64,000 nucleotides of DNA, from positions 1 through 64,000 of the forward strand of contig JAFKKN010000010.1 of NCBI GenBank assembly GCA_017305535.1. The letters run 5' to 3'. The position numbers and the translations under genes were made by a program. Below are positions 39,663 through 47,536 of this stretch, piece by piece. Below the pieces are notes generated by a model that did not search any database, was not told where the DNA came from, and worked only from the letters and a program-made list of their open reading frames with translations. The DNA is from Hyphomicrobiales bacterium (GTDB taxonomy: Bacteria; Pseudomonadota; Alphaproteobacteria; Rhizobiales; Xanthobacteraceae). The first letter of the stretch is position 1. Each line of letters starts with the position of its first letter.

Positions 39663-40522
39663 AACCGGGAGCGCTCGCTTACTTCAAGCCGACGACGGTG
39701 ACCGAGGCAATCGGTCTGCTGGTCGATGGCGGCATGGACGCCAAGGTGATCGCCGGCGGTCAGTCGCTGGTGCCGATGCTCAATCTGCGCATGGTGGCGG
39801 CCGAGCGGCTGGTCGATGTCGGCGGCATTGCCGAGATGAAGCAATGGTCGGCGGATGATCGCGAGGTCTGGATCGGCGCCTGCGTGACGCACGATCAGAT
39901 TCAGATCGGCGAGGTTGCCGATCCGTCCAACGGCTTGATGCCGAAGGTCGCATCGAAGATCGCCTATCAGGCCGTGCGCAATCGCGGCACCATCGGCGGC
40001 AGCCTCTCGCTGGCGGACCCTGCGGCGGATTGGCTGACCACGACGGCGGCGCTTGGCGCGACCATCGAATGGGAAGGTCCTGACGGCAAGAAGAGCTGCC
40101 CCGCGGACGAGTTCGTCTTCGCCGCCTATACGACCCAGCTCGACATCTCCGATGTGTTGACCGGCGTGCGCATTCCGCGCCTGCCGCCGGATGCGACATG
40201 GGGGACCTATAAGCTGTGCCGCAAGGCAGGGGAATTCGCGCACGCGATGGCGATGGTGATCTCCGCCGGCGCGCGGTCGCGTGCGTTCCTCGGCGCCACC
40301 GATGGCGCGCCGATCCGCCTGATGCATACGGAAACGCTGGTCGCGGACTTCCGCAATTGGGAGAGCGGCCACACCGCGCTGGTGTCGCAAGCCCTGGAAG
40401 CCGATATCGCCGATAGCGGTCGCGAATTCACCGATATCCAATTGTGGCAATCGCGGACCTGCCTGCTGCGCTCCATTCAGATGAGCCTCGGATTCCAGCC
40501 GATCAAACCGGAGGGCGTGTGA
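39659..40522 (+). CDS. Molybdenum hydroxylase 2, FAD-binding medium subunit
   Basis: A 287-aa FAD subunit with the pair of FAD motifs Ala-Gly-Gly-Gln-Ser-Leu-Val-Pro-Met (about 35) and Thr-Ile-Gly-Gly-Ser-Leu-Ser-Leu-Ala-Asp-Pro-Ala-Ala-Asp (about 112-125). The gene overlaps the large subunit by 4 bp and the small subunit by 1 bp, so the three are probably cotranslated. Gene order (L-M-S) differs from the first set (M-L-S), which argues for separate origin rather than a local duplication. Confidence 0.9.
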   Translation: MKPGALAYFKPTTVTEAIGLLVDGGMDAKVIAGGQSLVPMLNLRMVAAERLVDVGGIAEMKQWSADDREVWIGACVTHDQIQIGEVADPSNGLMPKVASKIAYQAVRNRGTIGGSLSLADPAADWLTTTAALGATIEWEGPDGKKSCPADEFVFAAYTTQLDISDVLTGVRIPRLPPDATWGTYKLCRKAGEFAHAMAMVISAGARSRAFLGATDGAPIRLMHTETLVADFRNWESGHTALVSQALEADIADSGREFTDIQLWQSRTCLLRSIQMSLGFQPIKPEGV

Positions 40523-40995
40523 TGCAGATCATCAAACTGCGCGTCAACGGCGAAGAGGTCGAGACGGCGATCGATCCACGCACGACGCTTGCCGATTTTC
40601 TGCGCCAGCACGTCGATGCGCGCTCGATTCATCTTGGCTGCGAGCACGGCGTGTGCGGTGGCTGCACCATCGTCATCAACGGCAAGATGGCGCGATCCTG
40701 TATCGCGCTCGCCGCGACGATGGATGGCGCCGAGATCTGGACGCTGGAAGGTTTGAAGGACGATCCGGCGATCGTTCAGCTCCGGCAGAGTTTTCACGAG
40801 TGCCACGGCCTGCAATGCGGCTATTGCACGCCCGGCATGCTGATTACCGCGCGGGACATCATCGCACGTTATGGCGAGCCCGACGAGAAATTTTTGCGCG
40901 AGGCGCTGGCCGGCAACATCTGCCGATGCACGGGATACGCCGGAATCGTGAAGGCGGTTCAGCATGCGGCGGCGCAACTCGCGCGCCGCGACTGA
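40522..40995 (+). CDS. Molybdenum hydroxylase 2, (2Fe-2S)-binding small subunit
   Basis: An iron-sulfur subunit (157 aa) with Cys-Glu-His-Gly-Val-Cys-Gly-Gly-Cys and the C-terminal Cys-Gly-Tyr-Cys-Thr-Pro-Gly and Cys-Arg-Cys-Thr-Gly-Tyr motifs. The ATG overlaps the TGA of the medium subunit. It ends the second hydroxylase; a 72-bp gap then leads to the transporter binding-protein gene. Confidence 0.92.
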   Translation: MQIIKLRVNGEEVETAIDPRTTLADFLRQHVDARSIHLGCEHGVCGGCTIVINGKMARSCIALAATMDGAEIWTLEGLKDDPAIVQLRQSFHECHGLQCGYCTPGMLITARDIIARYGEPDEKFLREALAGNICRCTGYAGIVKAVQHAAAQLARRD

Positions 40996-41067
40996 ACTAA
41001 TTGCGACAGAGGAATTGGCTGAAAGCGCATGGCTTGTCAGTCCCAATACAGTGAGAGGGGAAACAAC

Positions 41068-42267
41068 GTGAAGACAACGACGTCGATCATAGCTGCACTT
41101 TCGTTCGCGGCGCTCAGCGCCGCTCCCGTGCTTGCGCAGGAGACCATCAAGCTCGGTGCGCCGCTCGCGCTCACCGGCCCGCTCGCGGATGCCGGCGCGA
41201 AATCGAAGCAGGGCTACGACATCTGCGTATCCGCCGTGAACGACAAGGGCGGTGTCGATGTCGGCGGCAAGAAGATGAAGCTCGAGCTGGTCGAATACGA
41301 CTATCAGAGCGAAACCAACCGCGCCGTGCAGATCGTGCAGCGGCTGATCAACGTCGACAAGGTGCCGTTCCTACTGTCGCCTTACGGCTCTGGCGACACC
41401 AAGGCGACGGCCGTGGTGGCCGAGCGTTACGGCGTGCCGATGGTTGCCGCGGCGGCCGCGACCAAGAGCGTGTTCGACCAGAAATTCCAGAATCTGTTCG
41501 GCGTGCTGTTCCCGAACGACATGATCACCGAAGCCGAGGTTGCCTACTACAAGAAGCACGTGCCGTCCGTGAAGCGGGTCGCGGTGCTGGCGCTGAACAG
41601 CCTGTTCCCGAAGGCGATCGCGGGCGAGATGGTGAAGTCGGCGACCGGCGCGGGCCTCGATGTCGTCTTCAACACCACCTATTCGCCGGATACGTCCGAC
41701 TTCTCGAACGTGCTGACCCAGATCAAGGGCCTCAATCCGGACTGGATCTATGCGACGGGCTACACCCAGGACCTGATCCTGATCCGCCGCCAGATGGCCG
41801 ACCTTGGCCTCGAGGTGAAGGTGCTCACGATGACGGCGGGACCGTCCTATCCGGAATTCAAGGAGAACGTGAAGAGCCTCGCCGAGAACGTGACGACGAA
41901 TTCCTGGTGGCACCAGAACGCGAACTACAGCGACAACTATCTGTTCGGTTCGTCGCTGAAGTACAACGAAGCGTTCAACGCCAAATTCAAGCGTGACGCC
42001 ACCTATCTGGAAGCCGCTGCGACCGCTGCGTGTCAGACACTGGCGATGGCGATCGAGGAGGCCAAGTCGACCTCGGCCGATGCCGTTCGCAAGGTTCTGC
42101 ACGAGAAGACCTTCAATACGTTCTATGGCCCGATCCACTATGGCCAGCTGGGCCAGAACGAAGTCAATGCGGCGCTCGTGATGCAGATCCAGAACGACAA
42201 GCTGCTCGTTCTCGCGCCGGAAAACCTGAAGCAGGGCGAACTTCAGATCGGCGTGCCGAAGAAGTAA
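41068..42267 (+). CDS. ABC transporter substrate-binding protein (LivK-like)
   Basis: The periplasmic receptor of the operon's importer (399 aa). It has a signal peptide (about 1-23, ending Ala-Pro-Val-Leu-Ala before Gln-Glu) and the Peripla_BP_6 mature domain (Lys-Leu-Gly-Ala-Pro-Leu-Ala-Leu-Thr-Gly-Pro-Leu-Ala at the start). GTG 41068 is preferred because a GAGAGGGG ribosome site lies just before it and it starts directly at the signal peptide; an in-frame ATG at 41029 would add 13 polar residues. The ligand is presumably the substrate of the hydroxylases. Confidence 0.9.
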   Translation: MKTTTSIIAALSFAALSAAPVLAQETIKLGAPLALTGPLADAGAKSKQGYDICVSAVNDKGGVDVGGKKMKLELVEYDYQSETNRAVQIVQRLINVDKVPFLLSPYGSGDTKATAVVAERYGVPMVAAAAATKSVFDQKFQNLFGVLFPNDMITEAEVAYYKKHVPSVKRVAVLALNSLFPKAIAGEMVKSATGAGLDVVFNTTYSPDTSDFSNVLTQIKGLNPDWIYATGYTQDLILIRRQMADLGLEVKVLTMTAGPSYPEFKENVKSLAENVTTNSWWHQNANYSDNYLFGSSLKYNEAFNAKFKRDATYLEAAATAACQTLAMAIEEAKSTSADAVRKVLHEKTFNTFYGPIHYGQLGQNEVNAALVMQIQNDKLLVLAPENLKQGELQIGVPKK

Positions 42268-42298
42268 CTCCCACAACTCGAGAACCGACGCGGGCGTC

Positions 42299-43156
42299 AT
42301 GATAAGTCAATATATTGTCAACGGACTTCTGACTGGGGGCCTCTATGCCTGCCTCGCGGTCGGGTTCTCTCTGGTCTGGGGCGTGTTGAACGTCGTCAAC
42401 ATGCTGCACGGCTCGATGGTCGTGCTGGGCGCGTACTTCTGCCTCTACGGTGTCCAGCAACTGGGACTTCCGCTTTATGCGGTGGCCCCGGTTGCCTGCG
42501 TGATCCTGTTCGTGTTCGGCTACGCGATTCAGCGTGGTCTGCTCAATCGGGTGATCACGCAGCCGATCTTGATCACGCTGACATTGACGTTCGGTCTCGA
42601 TCTGATCGTCAACAATCTGATCATTCACGTTTTCAGCGCGACGCCGCAGTCGCTGGTGACGAATTTCGGAACCATCGAATTCGCCGGCGTTCGGGTGCCG
42701 GTGGTGCGGGTGGGCGGCATGCTGGTCGCGGTGGTGCTGACGCTGGTGCTCTATTGGCTGCTTCGGCATTCGAAGATCGGCCGCGCCATCATCGCCGTGC
42801 GCATGGACCGCCATGCGGCGGCCCTGATGGGGATCCGCATTCCGCATATCTATGCGCTGACATTCGGCATCGGCGCCTTCATGGCCGGCGCGGCCGGATG
42901 TGCGATGGCACTGATCTATCCGGTGACGCCGATGATGTCCGGCGTGTTCCTCGGAAAGGCGTTCGTCATCTGCGTGCTGGGCGGTCTCGGCAGCGTGCCG
43001 GGCGCGATCATCGGCGGTCTGGTGCTCGGTGTCGTCGAAGGTCTCGGCACGCTGACGCTTGGCCAGCAATGGGCGACGTCGGTTGGCTTCATCATGATGA
43101 TGGCCGTGATTGTGCTGTTTCCCACCGGCATTATGGGAAAGAAGGGCTACGAATGA
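42299..43156 (+). CDS. Branched-chain amino acid-type ABC transporter permease (LivH)
   Basis: An inner-membrane channel subunit (285 aa) with about eight hydrophobic helices. The opening Val-Asn-Gly-Leu-Leu-Thr-Gly-Gly-Leu-Tyr-Ala and Val-Asn-Met-Leu-His-Gly near residue 36, and the cytoplasmic coupling region with Gly-Arg-Ala-Ile-Ile-Ala-Val-Arg near 160, are family hallmarks. Translation is coupled with LivM by a 4-bp overlap. It would pair with LivM downstream. Confidence 0.92.
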   Translation: MISQYIVNGLLTGGLYACLAVGFSLVWGVLNVVNMLHGSMVVLGAYFCLYGVQQLGLPLYAVAPVACVILFVFGYAIQRGLLNRVITQPILITLTLTFGLDLIVNNLIIHVFSATPQSLVTNFGTIEFAGVRVPVVRVGGMLVAVVLTLVLYWLLRHSKIGRAIIAVRMDRHAAALMGIRIPHIYALTFGIGAFMAGAAGCAMALIYPVTPMMSGVFLGKAFVICVLGGLGSVPGAIIGGLVLGVVEGLGTLTLGQQWATSVGFIMMMAVIVLFPTGIMGKKGYE

Positions 43157-44148
43157 TTATCGACCGAGCTTTCGCGCTCAAGATCGCCTTCGGCGTCCTG
43201 CTGTTCGCATGCGGGGCGGGGCTGTCGGCCGTTCTTGATAACTACTACCTGCAAGTCGGAACCACGCTGGCGATGCTGTGCGCGCTGTGCTGGGCATGGA
43301 ATATCGTGGGCGGCTATATGGGGTACCCCGCGCTGTGCATGATTTCCTTCTTCGGCATCGGTGCTTATGCCGGCGGGATCGCGCAAGCCGCGGGAGTGTC
43401 TGAAAGCCTCGCGTGGCTGATTGCGGCGGGTGTCGGCGCGTTGTTCGCGCTGCTGTTGGGCGTGCCGCTGCTTCGGCTCAAGGGGCATTACTTCGCCGTT
43501 GGCACGATCGCGAGCGTTGAGGTGCTGCGCGAAGTCGCCAACAACTGGGAGCAACTGACCGGAGGCGCGGTCGGATTGAATCTTCCGATTCACGCCGGTT
43601 CCCCGGATGAAGTTGGCCGGTTCTTCTACCTCGCCATGCTGGGGCTTGCGTTTCTTGCTTTTCTCATCACGGCGTTGGTGGACCGCACCAAGTTCGGGTT
43701 CGGCCTGCGCTGCATTCGTCAGAACGAGCAGGCGGCCTCGATGGTCGGTATCGACGTCTTCAAGTACAAGGTGGGCGCTTTCGTGCTGACCGGCGTGTTG
43801 GGTGCGGCAACGGGCGCCATCTATGCTTCGATGGTCGCGTTCCTCGAGCCGAAGGACGCGTTCAATCTTATCATGACCATCGAGATCCCGGTGATGGTGA
43901 TGCTGGGCGGCATGGGAACGATCTTCGGGCCGTTGATCGGAGGGGTTTCCTACGTGATCCTCAAGGAGTTCGTCTGGGCCTACTTCATCAACTGGCACAG
44001 CGGAATCTTGGGTCTCATCGTGGTCACCGTCATCTATTTCCTGCCGGTCGGCGTGCTCGGCCTGACCTGGCGCGACATCTTCAAGAAGCTCGGAGCGTCG
44101 AAGTCGACAAGACCCGCAACGTCCGACATCGCGAGGTCAACATCATGA
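43153..44148 (+). CDS. Branched-chain amino acid-type ABC transporter permease (LivM)
   Basis: The second permease subunit (331 aa) with nine or so hydrophobic helices; conserved features include Ile-Ser-Phe-Phe-Gly-Ile-Gly-Ala-Tyr near residue 60 and the coupling loop Phe-Gly-Leu-Arg-Cys-Ile-Arg-Gln-Asn-Glu-Gln-Ala-Ala near 185. ATG 43153 (overlapping the LivH stop) is the start; codons further upstream belong to livH in another frame. It overlaps LivG by 4 bp. Confidence 0.92.
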   Translation: MIIDRAFALKIAFGVLLFACGAGLSAVLDNYYLQVGTTLAMLCALCWAWNIVGGYMGYPALCMISFFGIGAYAGGIAQAAGVSESLAWLIAAGVGALFALLLGVPLLRLKGHYFAVGTIASVEVLREVANNWEQLTGGAVGLNLPIHAGSPDEVGRFFYLAMLGLAFLAFLITALVDRTKFGFGLRCIRQNEQAASMVGIDVFKYKVGAFVLTGVLGAATGAIYASMVAFLEPKDAFNLIMTIEIPVMVMLGGMGTIFGPLIGGVSYVILKEFVWAYFINWHSGILGLIVVTVIYFLPVGVLGLTWRDIFKKLGASKSTRPATSDIARSTS

Positions 44149-44927
44149 CGAAAGCGACGACGCCCGTTCTCGAATTGAAATCGGTCTCGCGGTTGTTCGA
44201 AGGCATTCGCGCCGTCGACAATGTCAGCCTCAAGCTGTACGCCGGCGAAATCGTCGGCCTGATCGGTCCGAACGGTGCGGGCAAGACCACGCTGGTCAAC
44301 TTGATCTCCGGCTTCCTGTCGGTCAGTAGCGGCGATGTCATCTTCGATGGCGCGAGCATTACTCACAAGAAGCCGCATGTGATCGCGCAGAGCGGAATCG
44401 CACGAACGTTTCAGATCGTGCAACCGTTTGCCAAGATGACCGTGCTTGAGAATGTGATGGCGGGCGCGATCTATGCCGGCCATCGCGGGATGGTGCAGGC
44501 GCGCGACAAGGCGATCGAATGCCTCGAGTTCACCAAGCTGGCTCATCTCAAGGATATGCCGGCGTCCGAACTGGCGCTGGCCAATCGCAAGCGGCTGGAA
44601 CTGGCCAAGAGTCTGGCGATGAATCCGCGCGTGCTGATGCTCGACGAGGTGAACGCGGGCCTGAATTCGTCCGAGATCGACGAAGCGATCCGGATGATCC
44701 GGTCGATCGCCGCGACTGGAATCACCATCGTCGTGATCGAGCACCTGATGCGCGTGGTTACAGCGCTCGCCGAACGGACTGTGGTGCTGCACCATGGCGC
44801 GGTGGCGAGCGAGGGCCCGACCGATGAGGTGATGCGCGACCCCAAGGTGATCGAGGCCTATCTCGGCAACAAGTTCGCGCAGCGCTTCGCTGAAACGTCC
44901 GGCGCTCCCGTCGCGCGACCGGCATAA
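44145..44927 (+). CDS. Branched-chain amino acid-type ABC transporter ATP-binding protein (LivG)
   Basis: An ATPase of the LivG type (260 aa): Walker A Gly-Pro-Asn-Gly-Ala-Gly-Lys-Thr-Thr (about 43), the LivG-specific Gly-Ile-Ala-Arg-Thr-Phe-Gln-Ile-Val-Gln near 86, and Walker B Leu-Met-Leu-Asp-Glu-Val. The ABC signature is unusual: Pro-Ala-Ser-Glu-Leu-Ala-Leu-Ala-Asn-Arg in place of a Leu-Ser-Gly-Gly-type sequence, which is typical of LivG relatives. With the LivF gene at 36529 it completes the importer. Confidence 0.9.
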   Translation: MTKATTPVLELKSVSRLFEGIRAVDNVSLKLYAGEIVGLIGPNGAGKTTLVNLISGFLSVSSGDVIFDGASITHKKPHVIAQSGIARTFQIVQPFAKMTVLENVMAGAIYAGHRGMVQARDKAIECLEFTKLAHLKDMPASELALANRKRLELAKSLAMNPRVLMLDEVNAGLNSSEIDEAIRMIRSIAATGITIVVIEHLMRVVTALAERTVVLHHGAVASEGPTDEVMRDPKVIEAYLGNKFAQRFAETSGAPVARPA

Positions 44928-44958
44928 GACATTCCCGACAGACAGAGAGACGATTAAT

Positions 44959-45411
44959 ATGGCGATGACCATGAAGGGTGAGGTCACCCTGCACGCCGAT
45001 CGCAATACGGTGTGGGCGAAGTTGAACGATCCGGAAGTGTTGAAGGCGGCTATTCCCGGATGCCAGGATCTTGAGAAAATCGGCGAGACGGCCTTCCGCG
45101 CGACGGTGAAGCTGAAGGTCGGCCCGGTCAGCGCGACGTTCAAGGGATCGGTCGAATTGACGGATATCGATCCGCCGAACGGCTATCGCATCGTCGGCCA
45201 GGGCGAGGGCGGAATCGCGGGCTTCGCCAAGGGCGGGGCGCGTGTGCGCCTGCACGACATCCCGGACTCTCCGGAGAGTTGCAAGCTTGAATACGAAGTC
45301 GAGGCGGAGGTCGGTGGCAAGATCGCGCAACTCGGCAGCCGCCTGATCAACGGCGTCGCCAGCAAGACGGCGGACCAGTTCTTCAGCAATTTTGCCGAAG
45401 GTCTAAAATAG
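44959..45411 (+). CDS. CoxG-like SRPBCC family protein
   Basis: A 150-aa protein of the CoxG branch of the SRPBCC/START fold. The first residues (Met-Lys-Gly-Glu-Val-Thr-Leu-His-Ala-Asp) and Pro-Gly-Cys-Gln-Asp-Leu near 35 are typical. In CO dehydrogenase clusters CoxG is linked to membrane recruitment of the enzyme; relatives occur in many molybdenum hydroxylase operons. It is the last gene before a strong terminator. A second, longer member lies in the neighbouring operon. Confidence 0.88.
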   Translation: MAMTMKGEVTLHADRNTVWAKLNDPEVLKAAIPGCQDLEKIGETAFRATVKLKVGPVSATFKGSVELTDIDPPNGYRIVGQGEGGIAGFAKGGARVRLHDIPDSPESCKLEYEVEAEVGGKIAQLGSRLINGVASKTADQFFSNFAEGLK

Positions 45412-45435
45412 AGCTTTGACGCTTCGCTTTCGAAC

Positions 45436-45474
45436 TGAGGCCTCTCACCGTGAAAGTGAGAGGCCTCATGTTTT
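45436..45474 (+). terminator. Rho-independent terminator of the 12.5-kb operon
   Basis: A perfect 13-bp stem (45436-45448 with 45456-45468) with a 7-nt loop is followed by a T-rich stretch (TGTTTT), 24 bp after the CoxG stop codon. On the other side the convergent hydrolase operon ends at 45501, and the same hairpin may serve it. Confidence 0.85.
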
Positions 45475-45500
45475 GGTCGGAGGTGTTGGCGCGGATGGTG

Positions 45501-46394
45501 TCAGGGCACGATGCCATCCGGCAGCGTCGCCGCATAGGATGCGATGCCGCCCGGCGTCGTCACCCAGACCTCGGAAAACCGAGGATGATTCAGGATTTCC
45601 GAGATTGCGTTGCGGATCTGCCGCAGCCGGAATGGCTGTCCGGCGACGAAGGTGTGCATCGAGATGCCGAACACCAGCGACTGCTGATCCGATAGCGTCA
45701 GCATTTCCTCGAACTGATCGATGATCATCCGATGGAAATCGGTCGCGGGTTGCTGGCGGCTCAGCATCGTCGGACTGTCGTTGATCTCGATCGGGTAGGG
45801 CACCGACAGGATCGGCCCCGAGCGCGTCCGCATCCAGAACGGCTGATCGTCCGCAGGCCAATCCATCACGAAGGTATAGCCCGCTTCCTTCAGGATATCC
45901 GGAGTGGCCAGCGTCTCCGCGATCCACGGACCCATCCATCCGTAGGGGCGCTGGCCGCAATGCTTTGCCAGCGTGTCGGTCGCGTGACGGATCATCGCGG
46001 TTTCGGTCGGCTCGTCCATGTCGGATTGCCGCTCCGAATTGGTGTAGCCGTGCCCGATGACTTCGTCCTTGCGCAGGCGGATGCGCTCCGGAATCTGTGG
46101 CATGGTTTCGCAGACCGAGGCATTGATGAGGTGCGACATCGGCAGGCCGAAGCTGTCCATCATGTCGAAGATCCGCCAGATGCCGACGCGCAGGCCGTAG
46201 TCGCGCCAACCGAAATTGCGGGTGTCCGGCGGCGGACCGAGCGCGGTGGGCGTATGACCGAGGCCTTCGCCGAAGCTGAAGTTCTCGACATTCAACGCCA
46301 CGTAGAACGCGAGCTTCTTGCCGTCTGGCCACCGGAACTGCGGCCGCTGGTGGATCGGCGAGTAGTCATAGCGATCATGATGTTTGAGACGCAT
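45501..46394 (-). CDS. Polysaccharide deacetylase-fold hydrolase of the PuuE/cyclic-imide-hydrolase type
   Basis: A 297-aa enzyme of the NodB-homology fold, in the branch that holds PuuE allantoinase and bacterial cyclic-imide hydrolases rather than sugar deacetylases. Family-type stretches are Tyr-Val-Ala-Leu-Asn-Val-Glu-Asn-Phe (31-39), His115 in Gly-His-Gly-Tyr-Thr-Asn-Ser and Met-His-Thr-Phe-Val-Ala-Gly-Gln-Pro-Phe-Arg (246-256). The usual Asp-Asp pair of the deacetylases is not seen. It could open a cyclic imide such as 2,6-dioxopiperidine-4-carboxylate (inference). ATG 46394 is used; upstream codons overlap tcuB in another frame. It is the third gene of the tcuAB operon, 41 bp after tcuB. 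Confidence 0.8.
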   Translation of the reverse strand: MRLKHHDRYDYSPIHQRPQFRWPDGKKLAFYVALNVENFSFGEGLGHTPTALGPPPDTRNFGWRDYGLRVGIWRIFDMMDSFGLPMSHLINASVCETMPQIPERIRLRKDEVIGHGYTNSERQSDMDEPTETAMIRHATDTLAKHCGQRPYGWMGPWIAETLATPDILKEAGYTFVMDWPADDQPFWMRTRSGPILSVPYPIEINDSPTMLSRQQPATDFHRMIIDQFEEMLTLSDQQSLVFGISMHTFVAGQPFRLRQIRNAISEILNHPRFSEVWVTTPGGIASYAATLPDGIVP

Positions 46395-46435
46395 CCGACG
46401 ATTCCTTGCTGTTGGCGGCGGAAGGCACGGGCCGG

Positions 46436-47536
46436 TTAGTGAGCGTCGCTGCGCTCTTTCGCGTAGCGGACCAGCGCGAGAAACCGGTAGAACCCGTGAA
46501 CGAACTTGCCGTAAGGCATGGTGATGAACAGCGCGAACACGATGCCGATGTGAAGCGCGAGCAGCATGCCCATCGCAGGTGTCGCGCGCAGCACCAGAAG
46601 CAGCAGGCCGGTGATGCTGGTCAGCAGCAGCATGACGAGGAAGCCGACGTCCATGCCGTATGAACGCGCCTCGACGAGTTCGCGGTCCCGTTGGAATTTG
46701 GCGCGCAGCAGGCCGATCGGCCCGATGACGAGGCCGAGGCCGCCGAGCGTGCCCAACAACACAGGCAGGTCGTACCAGGGGTAGGGCGCCTCCAGCCCCA
46801 GCAGATAATGATAGCCGGTGGCGGTTGTCGTCGCGGCGAAGCACAGCAGGAAGCCGTAGAAGGTGAGGTGATGATAGATGCGCCGCGTATCCGTCGGCTT
46901 ATCTTCATCGTTCATGCAGCCGACGCCGCCACCGTCGAGGTAGCGCAGGCTGGAGGCATCCTTGATCGCCTGCCAGAGCGGGGTTGCTTTCGTCAGCGTA
47001 TTGGCCGGTTCGCCGATGTCGCGCCAGAAATTGCGGATGCCCATGGCGATGGCGATCATCGCGTAGAGGAATGCCGCGCCGAACAGCACTGCCATCGTGT
47101 TGTGCGGCATCAGCTTGTAGAAGGCGCCGGGGCCGGTATGCGTGCCGAACAGCACGCTCGGATCGCGCAAGGCGACGAATCCGACGATGAAGGCGAACAC
47201 GCTCACGCAGGCCGCAATGCTGATGACGAGGCCGTTGCGCCGAAACGTCGGAGCGAGAAACCCAGGCCACGCATAGGCCTCATAGGATTCGGTGCGGACT
47301 TTCGCCATTGTCGCGGGGACGTTGACGTTGAATTCGTGCGGCGGCGAAAACTGGCAGTCGTAGTAGCAGGCGCTACAGCCGTGACAGAGATTGGCGAGAT
47401 AGTTGAGATCGCCGTCGCTGAAGGCGCGGCGCATTTCCATGGCCGGGAAGACCGCGCAAATGCCTTCGCAGTAGCGGCAGGAATTGCAGACCGTCATCAG
47501 GCGGTCGGCTTCCGCGAGTGCGCTAGTTGCGTGCAT
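46436..47536 (-). CDS. tcuB: Tricarballylate utilization protein TcuB (4Fe-4S electron-transfer membrane protein)
   Basis: A 366-aa membrane protein expected to reoxidise the flavin of TcuA by passing electrons to the quinone pool. The N-terminal part has two ferredoxin-like cysteine sets (Cys-Asn-Ser-Cys-Arg-Tyr-Cys-Glu-Gly-Ile-Cys, about 17-27, and Cys-His-Gly-Cys-Ser-Ala-Cys-Tyr-Tyr-Asp-Cys, about 50-60), followed by six or so hydrophobic helices. This is the TcuB/CitB plan of Salmonella. It overlaps tcuA by 14 bp, so the two are translationally linked. Confidence 0.9.
   Translation of the reverse strand: MHATSALAEADRLMTVCNSCRYCEGICAVFPAMEMRRAFSDGDLNYLANLCHGCSACYYDCQFSPPHEFNVNVPATMAKVRTESYEAYAWPGFLAPTFRRNGLVISIAACVSVFAFIVGFVALRDPSVLFGTHTGPGAFYKLMPHNTMAVLFGAAFLYAMIAIAMGIRNFWRDIGEPANTLTKATPLWQAIKDASSLRYLDGGGVGCMNDEDKPTDTRRIYHHLTFYGFLLCFAATTTATGYHYLLGLEAPYPWYDLPVLLGTLGGLGLVIGPIGLLRAKFQRDRELVEARSYGMDVGFLVMLLLTSITGLLLLVLRATPAMGMLLALHIGIVFALFITMPYGKFVHGFYRFLALVRYAKERSDAH

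Noticed and set aside
33730-40995. Aerobic carbon monoxide dehydrogenase
   Set aside because: The subunit layout is Cox-like, but neither large subunit has the Cys-containing active-site loop of CoxL, and the neighbours (amidase, CoA ligase, TcuAB) point to organic ring substrates.
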